64,000 nt of DNA. It comes from an uncultured Odoribacter sp. (lineage in GTDB: Bacteria > Bacteroidota > Bacteroidia > Bacteroidales > Marinifilaceae). Position 1 is the stretch's first letter. Every line of letters starts with the position of its first letter. A program made the position numbers and the translations under genes. Positions 36,723 to 44,764 of the stretch are shown here, one piece after another. The notes below the pieces were generated by a model. The model had not been told where the DNA came from and did not search any database. It saw only the letters and a program-made list of their open reading frames with translations. The stretch lies in assembly GCA_944321145.1 (NCBI GenBank), contig CALUKF010000003.1:53123-117122 (forward strand). Direction: 5' to 3'.

Positions 36723-37865
36723 ATGAAATACATTACATTCATACTGATATTATTTACCTGTGGATCTTGCGTTTCTAAAGTTGACAAGAACAAGGTAAAT
36801 CAGAAATTCGGCAAAATAGTAAAAACTGAATTGGGAGATTTGGACAGTACATTCCAAAAATTAGAAGGACAAGGAGAAATCATACCTGTAGACCTAAAAG
36901 AAGATTATTTGGACATTTCCCCCTTGATCGACTCCGTGGTTTTAATTCCTTTGGAAGCTACAGACCAATCGTTAATTGGCAATATCGATAAAATCATCTG
37001 CACGGACGACCGATTTTATATTTTAGACAAACGCACCAGCAAAAATTTATTTGTCTTTGACCATCAAGGGAAATTCATTCGTTGCATCGGACAGGCAGGG
37101 AGAGGTCCGGGAGAATATTTGGAGCCTTCGGATTTTGTAGTATATCCAAAAGAAAATCTGATCATTGTCTTCGACCAATTTGGACGACAACTGTTATATT
37201 ATGGAACTGATGGTTCTTTCAAGCAAAATGTCCGGTTAAAATATATTCTAAGTGAAATTATCCCCGCATTTCAAGATTCCTTGCTTTTTGCCGTATCCGG
37301 TGACAACCGGCATTTGGAAGAAATCGCCAAACATGATTTATTGTTAATCAACAGGGAAGGAAAAGTCATTTCTAAAATGTTGCCATACGAATACCGCCTG
37401 AATTTTAGCCATGAATATGACTATCAACAGAAAGATTCTTTACTTTTGTATCACCCGACGTTTTCTGACAAAATTTATGAAATCAGCCCACAAGGCATCC
37501 GAACCGCTTACCAGGTAGAGATTCCCAAAGGATTGCCTTCAAATTTCCAAGAACGTTGCCAAGGAGACTACCAGAATTTCTGTAATTTGTTTAAACAAAA
37601 ATATAATTATTTCTCCGGAGGCTTTTTTGCGATTGAAAATTACTTGCTCTTAAGTTTGATTACCAAAAATGGCAAACCCATTTATTCCATTTACAACAAA
37701 CAGACAAAAGAAATCACAGCAGGAGTTCCGGCAATACATGGAGGAGGACGCCCATTTGACATAGCAGGGACAATTGCCTATTCATTGTCTAATGGATTTA
37801 CTGTATACGAAGATTATGTAGTCGGCAACATCTTGTTTACTGGAATATATGCCTACAGAGGATAG
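36723..37865 (+). CDS. Six-bladed beta-propeller lipoprotein, C-terminus frameshifted
   Basis: A 380-residue lipoprotein (FTCGSCVSK) with IDSVVLIPLEATDQSLIG and GKFIRCIGQAGRGPGEYLE. The frame stops at TAG 37863 after GIYAYRG, without the family ending. The +1 frame continues past the stop to 37944 and encodes the expected ending ELNGNPVLFKWKLKP. A single-base indel near 37822-37862 therefore probably removed about 25 C-terminal residues. The protein may still fold, because only the last strand is affected. Confidence 0.85.
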   Translation: MKYITFILILFTCGSCVSKVDKNKVNQKFGKIVKTELGDLDSTFQKLEGQGEIIPVDLKEDYLDISPLIDSVVLIPLEATDQSLIGNIDKIICTDDRFYILDKRTSKNLFVFDHQGKFIRCIGQAGRGPGEYLEPSDFVVYPKENLIIVFDQFGRQLLYYGTDGSFKQNVRLKYILSEIIPAFQDSLLFAVSGDNRHLEEIAKHDLLLINREGKVISKMLPYEYRLNFSHEYDYQQKDSLLLYHPTFSDKIYEISPQGIRTAYQVEIPKGLPSNFQERCQGDYQNFCNLFKQKYNYFSGGFFAIENYLLLSLITKNGKPIYSIYNKQTKEITAGVPAIHGGGRPFDIAGTIAYSLSNGFTVYEDYVVGNILFTGIYAYRG

Positions 37866-37955
37866 GAAGCGATTATTTTGCAATCCGGATTCTTTAGAAT
37901 TAAATGGAAATCCTGTATTATTTAAATGGAAACTAAAACCTTGATTAAATGTTAC

Positions 37956-38040
37956 GCAGAGATTGGGTCATTTTTTGAAGAATTAGAGAATTTAAGAGAC
38001 TGAAAATAACCGGATATTTAAGGCAAAACTGAACGGATGA
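37956..38040 (+). pseudogene. Remnant 3' end of a beta-propeller gene
   Basis: The sequence aligns with 36600-36684, the end of an intact paralogue. The frame gives ETENNRIFKAKLNG before TGA, against ETDNDWIFKAKLKE in the intact gene, nine of 14 residues identical. Similarity continues past the stop for about 15 nt. A stop codon (37993) interrupts the frame upstream. Confidence 0.65.
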
Positions 38041-38116
38041 TTCTGCACGACCTAATGCGCAATACACGAGGAATATAACAGTCAAATCAAGATATTTAAC
38101 GGTAAAATTGTAGATA

Positions 38117-38162
38117 TTTAACATAAGCAGAGCCACCCTTTTTGCCTACCTTGTTGTCATTA
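38117..38162 (+). promoter_or_regulatory. 46-nt conserved promoter element, copy D
   Basis: Plus strand, TTTAAC to TTGTTGTCATTA with AGCCACCCTTTTTGC. The following leader starts like that of copy C (AAAAACGATTGC). The nearest clear gene is the NVEALA peptide, 228 nt downstream, so the leader is unusually long. Confidence 0.75.
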
Positions 38163-38389
38163 ATAAAAACGATTGCGGTAAGCAGATAAAAAAAGATGTT
38201 CAACCTGCAGGGCGGAAAAACAAATGGCAAATAAATCCATTGCCAAAGTTTGGAAGCTTTGCTTAAAAAAGAAAAGAGATGAAGACATAAAGAAAAATGG
38301 AAAGCCATATCTGGTGCAAGGCGCTGGAATGGCAAAATCAGATTTGCAAACTCAAAATCAAATATTTACAAACAATAACACACAGAAAA

Positions 38390-38761
38390 ATGAATAGAAA
38401 ACTCAAATTAATCGTATTAGGTGGAGTCGTATTGACTTCAGCACTTGTTGGCATAAATGCTGGCGTAGACAAATCTGCAAATTGGAATTTATTGCTAAAA
38501 AACATAGAAGCTTATGCGCGCGATGAAATCTCTACCCAAAATTGTCCTAATGGAGGACAAGAAACACGTGGAGAAGCTAAAAATAAACAATGGACAGAAA
38601 GACACAAAACAGATGCAGAAGGCAAAATAACTATTAATGGTTCAACTTTAGACTATGGTTTATCCGCAGCTTTCGAGAGCGTTATCGTTTATTGTTATAG
38701 TGTTGAATGCCCTGGGAAGCAAGGAAGTTGTATTTTATGTAACACATGGTGTCATAAATAA
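38390..38761 (+). CDS. NVEALA-type secreted peptide precursor
   Basis: A 123-residue protein. The N-terminus (MNRKLKLIVLGGVVLTSALVG) is a short signal-like segment followed by the NVEALA-family motif, here LLLKNIEAYARDE. The C-terminal 25 residues are Cys-rich (YCYSVECPG...SCILCNTWCHK, five Cys), as expected for a small exported peptide with disulfides. I chose the ATG at 38390; the frame extends upstream but without sense. NVEALA genes in Bacteroidales are commonly found next to propeller lipoproteins, as here. Its function is not established; a peptide signal or processed bacteriocin-like molecule is possible. Confidence 0.7.
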   Translation: MNRKLKLIVLGGVVLTSALVGINAGVDKSANWNLLLKNIEAYARDEISTQNCPNGGQETRGEAKNKQWTERHKTDAEGKITINGSTLDYGLSAAFESVIVYCYSVECPGKQGSCILCNTWCHK

Positions 38762-38863
38762 GTTATTCAAAATAGAATTGGTCATTTCTTTTTCTTCAAA
38801 GAAAAAGAACAATTTGACCAATTCGCATTTTAATCATATAAGACATTATTAAAAAAAAACAGC

Positions 38864-39919
38864 ATGAAAAAAATCGTTATAATTTGCTTGTTATTAGCAG
38901 CATGCGCTTGTGAAAAAGCAAAAAAAAACATTGTATGGGAAAACCGGAATAATAGGACAAATACTTTAGAACTAATAGATTTGACTTCCATAGATACAAT
39001 ACAATTGGAAACAGATACAGCTTGCCTAATAGGAAGAGTTGCTCAATTGAAAGTATGTGATAGTGGGATTTTTATTGTAAATGATTACCCTAATGCATTA
39101 TATCACTTCAACCAAAATGGTAATTTTATGGGTCAAATCGGGAAACAGGGACGTGGTCCTGGCGAGTACCTAGCTATTGGATCTATAGACATAGATGAAT
39201 GGAATAGAGAAGTCGTAGTATTTGACTCAGAGAATTGTTGCTTTCTGCGCTATGACTATAATGGACATTTTTTAGGAAAGATAGAAAATGAAAATATGCC
39301 TTATGGCGATATAATCTGTCTGAATGATTCACTATATGTCCTACAAAATTATTTTCATACCTCTGGCTTAGCTGACAACCCAGAGATTGTATTCGTAAAA
39401 CATGATGGTTCAATAGTTAAGACACTTATAAAACGGCAACGTATGGAAAATAAAAAATGCATCTTGCCAACTTCAGGAGGAACTACATATTGGGCAAAAA
39501 GTAAAAATTGCAATTATTATATCCCAGCAGGAACAGATTTACTTTGCTGCTTAGAAACAAATGGCAAAAATGATACAATTTTATGTTTAGGAATAGATTC
39601 ACGTCTCTTTCCATTAGATATAAGTTCAAGGAAATACGAAAAACAAAAAGGACTAGGTTATGGTCCTTTAGGTGCATTAAGCGTCACAACTGAAGGAGTA
39701 TTTTATTTAGATCCTGCTTATACCGATCCTCTTAGTATTATAGGAACATTAACTAATGGCATTCAATTTGTCGGACAGCTATATGCAAAAGACGGGACTG
39801 GCGCAGGTTTGTGGACACCTTTGACTAGTTATCAAGATCGTTTTGTTTGTTTGGAAACTAATCTTTCTGACGGTGGACTGAATCCAATGGTAATATTTTT
39901 CAAATACAAAACTTGGTGA
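38864..39919 (+). CDS. Six-bladed beta-propeller lipoprotein
   Basis: A 351-residue lipoprotein (LLLAACACEK), the most AT-rich member, next to the NVEALA gene. It has IDTIQLETDTACLIGR, GNFMGQIGKQGRGPGEYLA and FDSENCCFLRYDYNGHFL. It is shorter than the others and ends NPMVIFFKYKTW. A thioredoxin-like gene follows after 3 nt. The arrangement peptide, propeller, thioredoxin-like is suggestive of a peptide-handling module. Confidence 0.86.
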   Translation: MKKIVIICLLLAACACEKAKKNIVWENRNNRTNTLELIDLTSIDTIQLETDTACLIGRVAQLKVCDSGIFIVNDYPNALYHFNQNGNFMGQIGKQGRGPGEYLAIGSIDIDEWNREVVVFDSENCCFLRYDYNGHFLGKIENENMPYGDIICLNDSLYVLQNYFHTSGLADNPEIVFVKHDGSIVKTLIKRQRMENKKCILPTSGGTTYWAKSKNCNYYIPAGTDLLCCLETNGKNDTILCLGIDSRLFPLDISSRKYEKQKGLGYGPLGALSVTTEGVFYLDPAYTDPLSIIGTLTNGIQFVGQLYAKDGTGAGLWTPLTSYQDRFVCLETNLSDGGLNPMVIFFKYKTW

Positions 39920-39922
39920 TAG

Positions 39923-40444
39923 ATGAAATGGATTATCGCATTCTCTTTACTTTGCTTAACTAGTTGTTCTAACAGCATTGAAAAATATTGGACAGCTGTC
40001 AAGATGTTTGGTAAAAAAATTGATTTCAATGTAAACATGCAAGCAAACATTCTTGGAAAAGATACAACTTGTACAGATGTTTTTAATAAAGAGTACAAGA
40101 TATTGGTTTGTGTAAATCCACATGGATGCTCTTCTTGCCAATTACCTTTGTATGGATGGAAACAATTAATAGATACATTAAATGATGAAAAATTGGCATT
40201 TATTTTTGTCATCAATGTAAGTGATTTTTCTTTATTTGAAAAAATGGAACAAACAAATAAATTTTCCTATCCAGTTTTTTATGACCCTGATGCAAAATTT
40301 GTTGCTCAAAATGCCCTATCTAAAACAAAAACAGTTCAAGTACTTTTACTTGATAAACATAATAAAATAATTGGAATAGGTGATCCCGTAAAAAGTCAAT
40401 CTATATATGAATACTATAGGCATGTAATAAAAGGTGATGGATAG
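39923..40444 (+). CDS. Thioredoxin-fold lipoprotein
   Basis: A 173-residue lipoprotein (CLTSCSNS). The central motif CVNPHGCSSCQLPLYGW resembles a redox CxxC in a thioredoxin-like fold: Cys-Ser-Ser-Cys just after the first strand. FVINVSDFSLFEK and YPVFYDPDAKFV continue the fold, and the sequence ends near the C-terminal helix. It directly follows the propeller gene. Given the Cys-rich peptide two genes upstream, a role in forming or breaking its disulfides is inferred. Confidence 0.7.
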   Translation: MKWIIAFSLLCLTSCSNSIEKYWTAVKMFGKKIDFNVNMQANILGKDTTCTDVFNKEYKILVCVNPHGCSSCQLPLYGWKQLIDTLNDEKLAFIFVINVSDFSLFEKMEQTNKFSYPVFYDPDAKFVAQNALSKTKTVQVLLLDKHNKIIGIGDPVKSQSIYEYYRHVIKGDG

Positions 40445-40533
40445 CTACAAACTATTTTTGTATCACAGCATTTAGCTCTAAAGTACCTTCGCTGTTAAGG
40501 CATCTTAGTTACATTAAATATATAACAAAAAAA

Positions 40534-42213
40534 ATGAATCCATTTGTATCAGCAACTAAAAACAGATTCGGGATATTGTGCGGAATAGCTTTCGGAATGG
40601 CAACTTGCACTCTTCCCAAAAGGGAAGCCGGAAATATCCCTCCCCATCTGCAAGGGGTGATCACTTATTACTCGCAGGAGGCAAAAGATTCGCTGAAACG
40701 ACAGGCTGCCTGCTTTTTGTTGCAAAATATGCAGGGGCATGCAGGTTGCCCCGAAATGACTGCTGACTGCGAAACGATGGACAGTACTTCGCTCGTGGCG
40801 CACATTGAACAGCGGTTCCGGTTGAAAGACAGTTGTCCCTGGTTGCAAAAGATGTATTTCCAGACTTTTCTGGAATATCTGTTACCCTACCGGGTGGCTG
40901 ATGAAGATTGGAGAAAAATGCCTCATCAGGATTCCGTAAAAGAGGAAAAATATGCGTATGCCCTGGCGTACTATGATGATTGCCGGAAATCAGCAAGCCG
41001 GATGGAAGCCTTTCTGTCCGGAGACAAAATGCTGCGCGACCCGATTGCTTTCAGCCAGGCATTGGAGGAGGTGAAATGGCTGCGGGCACATGGAGTACCG
41101 TCGGCAGTCGATTTCATCCCAGCAGCGGAAGACGAGGAGAATGCCTGGGTGTGGGTTGCGGACGACCGCCTGCAACCGCCCCTCCCTACCTATATGAAAA
41201 GGAACCGCATCGGAAAAGTTTACCGCACGGTGTATTCCCGTCAATCGGTGCTGGAGGCAGGGAACGGAGAATACATCCCTCCATTTTTCCAAAATCCTTT
41301 TTACAAAGATGTGACGGAAGACTATCTGCACGGCAAAACCGTCACTTTGCCTCTGCCGGAAAGCATCCATATGAAACATGCGTATTTGGCGATGCCGGAA
41401 GGGGAAAGGTGGAAGCCTGTGGCATGGTGCTCAGTAAAAGAAAGGAAATGCCGTTTTGAACATCTGGGAACAGAGGCTGTTTATTTGCCTGTCTGCTATC
41501 AGGATTCATTGCCCACCGCCATAAGTGCCCCCTTTATCTTGCGAGAGGACGGCACCCAGGATGTATTGCAAGCCCAAGGGAAAAGAACCCTCCGCATCAT
41601 GAGAATGGCACCCTACAACTCCATGGAGGACTGGCAAAACAATTATTTCCCCGGTTCGCATTTTGAAAGCGCAAGCGACAAGGATTTCCAAACAGACAGC
41701 ACGGCGTACAAAATCCCCTGCCACCCCCATTACGCCTGGGGAGAAATCCAAATCGAAACACCTCGGGCAAGGCGTTATTGGAGGCATGCAGGGAAGAAAA
41801 TCTTCCCCTTCCATATAGCGGAACTCCGCTATACTGACAAAAACGGGAATAGCCTGAAAGGGCAGTTTTTCGGTCCGGACACGGAAGGCATAAAAGTCAT
41901 TGAGGATGAGAATCCGGATACTTACAAAACATACAAAGGCTGGATAGGCATGGACTTCGGGAAACCGGTCGAGGTTGCCAAAATCCGTTATCTCTTGGCA
42001 GGAGACGGCGGCGAAGTAAAAGAAGGGGTTGCCTACAAATTATTTTATTGGCAAGAGAACCAATGGCATTCTGCAGGCATCCAAAAAGCACAAGGCAGAG
42101 AAGTCGTATTCACTGATGTTCCTGCCAACGGACTATACCGGTTAGTGGAATTGGAAGGAGAAAAACGGAGTTGCATTTTCACCATAGAAAACGAACGGGT
42201 TCAATACAGGTAA
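40534..42213 (+). CDS. Transglutaminase-like family protein, catalytic site apparently lost
   Basis: A 559-residue protein, paralogous along its whole length to the next gene (shared blocks include LPYRV, IPPFF.(N/D)PF.KDVT and WKPVAW). The segment that in the paralogue holds the catalytic Cys (FDCIS) is missing, and the His-bearing SRHYW is replaced by ENAWVW. This points to a pseudoenzyme, perhaps a binding or regulatory copy. An N-terminal leader MNPFVSATKNRFGILCGIAFGMATC looks like a lipoprotein or signal segment. GC content is higher than that of the preceding genes. Confidence 0.7.
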   Translation: MNPFVSATKNRFGILCGIAFGMATCTLPKREAGNIPPHLQGVITYYSQEAKDSLKRQAACFLLQNMQGHAGCPEMTADCETMDSTSLVAHIEQRFRLKDSCPWLQKMYFQTFLEYLLPYRVADEDWRKMPHQDSVKEEKYAYALAYYDDCRKSASRMEAFLSGDKMLRDPIAFSQALEEVKWLRAHGVPSAVDFIPAAEDEENAWVWVADDRLQPPLPTYMKRNRIGKVYRTVYSRQSVLEAGNGEYIPPFFQNPFYKDVTEDYLHGKTVTLPLPESIHMKHAYLAMPEGERWKPVAWCSVKERKCRFEHLGTEAVYLPVCYQDSLPTAISAPFILREDGTQDVLQAQGKRTLRIMRMAPYNSMEDWQNNYFPGSHFESASDKDFQTDSTAYKIPCHPHYAWGEIQIETPRARRYWRHAGKKIFPFHIAELRYTDKNGNSLKGQFFGPDTEGIKVIEDENPDTYKTYKGWIGMDFGKPVEVAKIRYLLAGDGGEVKEGVAYKLFYWQENQWHSAGIQKAQGREVVFTDVPANGLYRLVELEGEKRSCIFTIENERVQYR

Positions 42214-42217
42214 AAAC

Positions 42218-44056
42218 ATGAAAATCATACAAATATTATTGATTGGTATCAGCACGACATTCATTAGTTGCCAAAGAGACAGGCATTTGAATAGCGTATT
42301 GGCTTACAGCGGTGACAACCGGCAGGCACTGGAACAGGTTTTGGAACATTATGAAAAAGTCGATTGCGACAGCCTGAAATGGGAGGCTGCCCGTTTCCTC
42401 ATTGAAAACATGCCGGGGCATTATTATTGGGGCGGCAAGGCGATGAGCCATTGGCAGGCACAAATAGATACACTGTCCCAATTGTCGCGCCATGTAAAAA
42501 AGATGTTGGAGATGATTCCTGCCCATTTCCCGGAAGCCCGTGCGAACATGACTTTGTGTGAAGATGTCAAATGCCTGACGGCAGAGTATTTGATTTCACG
42601 CATTGACAGTGCTTTTGTCCAATGGAGAAACCGCCCGTGGCTGGCAAGGGTGGATTATGAAACTTTCCGGGATTACCTTTTGCCTTACCGGGTGGAAAAC
42701 GAAGTTCCGGATTATTGGAGAGATTCCATTGGCACGTTTCAAAAGACTTGGGAGGAAGGGATAAAATGGTTTGACGATTGCCACCGCAGCATGACGGAAT
42801 TTGCACGAATCTTTTTCTCTTTAAGCAACAACCTGCAATTGCATCAAATCATCCCCGATTATAAAAGTTATCACTTTGATTGCATTTCGACTGCCCAGAT
42901 TGAATTATTCGCCATGCGGACAATCGGCATACCGGCAGCCATTGACTTCACTCCGGGCTTTGCCAACCGCAACAGCCGGCACTATTGGATGCAACCCATT
43001 GATGCCCAAATAAAAAATGAAGATTGCTTTCAATTAAAACTAAATACTACCGGCAAAGTTTATCGCCGAACGTACGCACACAATCCGACACCCGAATACA
43101 ATGGACGGGAATACATACCTCCGTTCTTTACCGACCCTTTCAACAAAGACGTGACCCCTTTGTACTTGCAAACCTGTGATGTGGAAATCCGATTGGAACG
43201 CCCTGCACGCCAACGCTACATTTATTTAGCCATTTTCAATGATTTGGAATGGAAACCTGTGGCTTGGGGAAAAAGGTCAGGCAGGAAAGTTGTCTTCCAT
43301 GACATGGGAAAAAACGTTGTTTACCTGCCAATATGTTTTGAAGAAGACGGAAGCATGCAAGCCGTTGCCCCTCCCTTCATTCTCTACAACAATGGAGAGA
43401 CACATCCATTAGCTGCAAATGAGGACACGACCACTCAATTAGTGCTTGAACGCAAGTATTCCTTGCTCAGCCAATCGGATGACTGGACATCCGGCATGAC
43501 AGGAAGCTATTGGGAATGTTCAGACTTTCCTGATTTTCATACCAAAGATACGGCATTTGTATTTCATTCCCAACCTGCCCCAGGCTACAACCACATTAAA
43601 GTGGAAAAGAAATATCAAACCAAAAAGTATTGGCGTTTTGTTCCCCAATCTGATAATTGCTGGCTGGCAGACATTGTTTTTCAAGGCAAGGATGAAAATA
43701 AACTTCCCTCTAAAATGCTTGGAAACAAGCCCCAAGAATTATTAGATGCCGATCCATTGACTTATATAAACGTTGATGAAAATTTGGAATGGCAAATAGA
43801 TGGAAGGCACGGAATAAATGAAATCCATTGCCTATGCCGCAATGATGCCAATGGCATTTTTCCTGGCGACACCTATGAATTATTTTATTACCATTTCCCA
43901 GAAGGCTGGGTATCCTTAGGACAGCAAACTGCAAAAAAATATACATTATTATATAACGCAGTACCTGCCAATGGACTTTATTGGCTGCGCAACTTAACTC
44001 AGGGGCGCGAGGAACGTATTTTCACTTGGGAAAAGGGGAATATCAATTTTTGGTGA
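42218..44056 (+). CDS. Transglutaminase-like lipoprotein
   Basis: A 612-residue lipoprotein (GISTTFISCQRD). The transglutaminase core has the putative nucleophile Cys222 in FDCISTAQIELF, His255 in SRHYW and a nearby Asp262, in the order typical of papain-like transglutaminase folds. The rest is beta-rich, with WKPVAWG and YLPICFEEDG in tandem with its paralogue upstream (4 nt apart). It is likely an envelope peptidase or cross-linker; the family is found with propeller/NVEALA loci. Confidence 0.75.
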   Translation: MKIIQILLIGISTTFISCQRDRHLNSVLAYSGDNRQALEQVLEHYEKVDCDSLKWEAARFLIENMPGHYYWGGKAMSHWQAQIDTLSQLSRHVKKMLEMIPAHFPEARANMTLCEDVKCLTAEYLISRIDSAFVQWRNRPWLARVDYETFRDYLLPYRVENEVPDYWRDSIGTFQKTWEEGIKWFDDCHRSMTEFARIFFSLSNNLQLHQIIPDYKSYHFDCISTAQIELFAMRTIGIPAAIDFTPGFANRNSRHYWMQPIDAQIKNEDCFQLKLNTTGKVYRRTYAHNPTPEYNGREYIPPFFTDPFNKDVTPLYLQTCDVEIRLERPARQRYIYLAIFNDLEWKPVAWGKRSGRKVVFHDMGKNVVYLPICFEEDGSMQAVAPPFILYNNGETHPLAANEDTTTQLVLERKYSLLSQSDDWTSGMTGSYWECSDFPDFHTKDTAFVFHSQPAPGYNHIKVEKKYQTKKYWRFVPQSDNCWLADIVFQGKDENKLPSKMLGNKPQELLDADPLTYINVDENLEWQIDGRHGINEIHCLCRNDANGIFPGDTYELFYYHFPEGWVSLGQQTAKKYTLLYNAVPANGLYWLRNLTQGREERIFTWEKGNINFW

Positions 44057-44102
44057 TCAAATTTCATATTAATTCATTTTTCACCTGCTACTCAACAGGA
44101 AA

Positions 44103-44142
44103 CAAAAAAAGATTGCCGCAATGTATGCGGCAATCTTCTTTT
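44103..44142. terminator. Bidirectional terminator
   Basis: A perfect 11-bp stem (44110-44120 with 44126-44136, 5-nt loop) has AAAAAAA before and TTCTTTT after it. It serves the plus-strand array and the convergent minus-strand gene. Confidence 0.9.
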
Positions 44143-44158
44143 GTCAATGAAAACTCGA

Positions 44159-44563
44159 TCAGAACCTTGGAGGGAATTGACCTCTGTGCTGGCGCATTTC
44201 TTTCATGCGTTTTTCTTCGTTGGCTTTATACGTGTTGTATTGCTTTTCGGTCAAAACTTCCTTGAGCTTGGCATCGGTAGCCTCCTGTTCTTTTTCCATT
44301 TTCTCACGCATTGCCTCGTGATCTTGAGGTTCGGGGCGATCTTTTTCAAATTCCTCTTGCCGTTTTTGGAACTGTTCCGTAAAATAAGCTTTCAGTTCCT
44401 TTTGCTGGTTCTCATCCAATTTAAGCTCTTCCGTCAAGCCTTTTACCATTCGGTTCGCCAATTGTTCGGGGGTCATGGGTTCATGCGGTCTTCCTGGTTG
44501 CGCATAGACGTTGATTGCAAAGAGCATCAACAGCGCTGTCGTCAAAAATGCAATTCTTTTCAT
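44159..44563 (-). CDS. Small periplasmic DUF4890/Spy-like protein
   Basis: A 134-residue secreted protein with a signal peptide (MKRIAFLTTALLMLFAINVYA). The mature part is helical and charged, with TPEQLANRMVKGLTEEL and a second half rich in Lys/Glu. It resembles the DUF4890 group and the Spy/CpxP chaperone-like fold, usually encoded next to ECF sigma genes, as here (200 nt downstream of the sigma gene, same strand). It may respond to envelope stress. Confidence 0.65.
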   Translation of the reverse strand: MKRIAFLTTALLMLFAINVYAQPGRPHEPMTPEQLANRMVKGLTEELKLDENQQKELKAYFTEQFQKRQEEFEKDRPEPQDHEAMREKMEKEQEATDAKLKEVLTEKQYNTYKANEEKRMKEMRQHRGQFPPRF

Positions 44564-44764
44564 CGTCTTTCTTTTTTAATAATCATCTAAATGGATAATT
44601 AAATCTTTATATGTAAGTTAGATATGGAAAGTCCAAAATGGTTTATGCCCCAATGCATAAAAATACTTAATTCCTCTCCCTTTGACACCGGCAAATCCAG
44701 CCCCACAACAACTGCTTTTCCCGGGTAACCCAATATAATGAATTGCCGACAATCTTCTCGCGCC

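Larger units (their letters stand above)
37866..38389. other. Gap with decayed gene ends and promoter copy D
   Basis: This 524-nt gap holds the lost reading-frame end of the previous gene (to 37944), a second decayed 3' end (37956-38040), promoter copy D (38117-38162) and a 228-nt leader. A 57-codon frame at 38224-38397 overlaps the next gene; I do not consider it supported. Confidence 0.6.

Noticed and set aside
38224..38397. 57-codon Lys-rich frame in the leader of the NVEALA gene
   Set aside because: It overlaps the NVEALA start and has no signal, motif or repeat; it may be translated but sequence alone does not support it.
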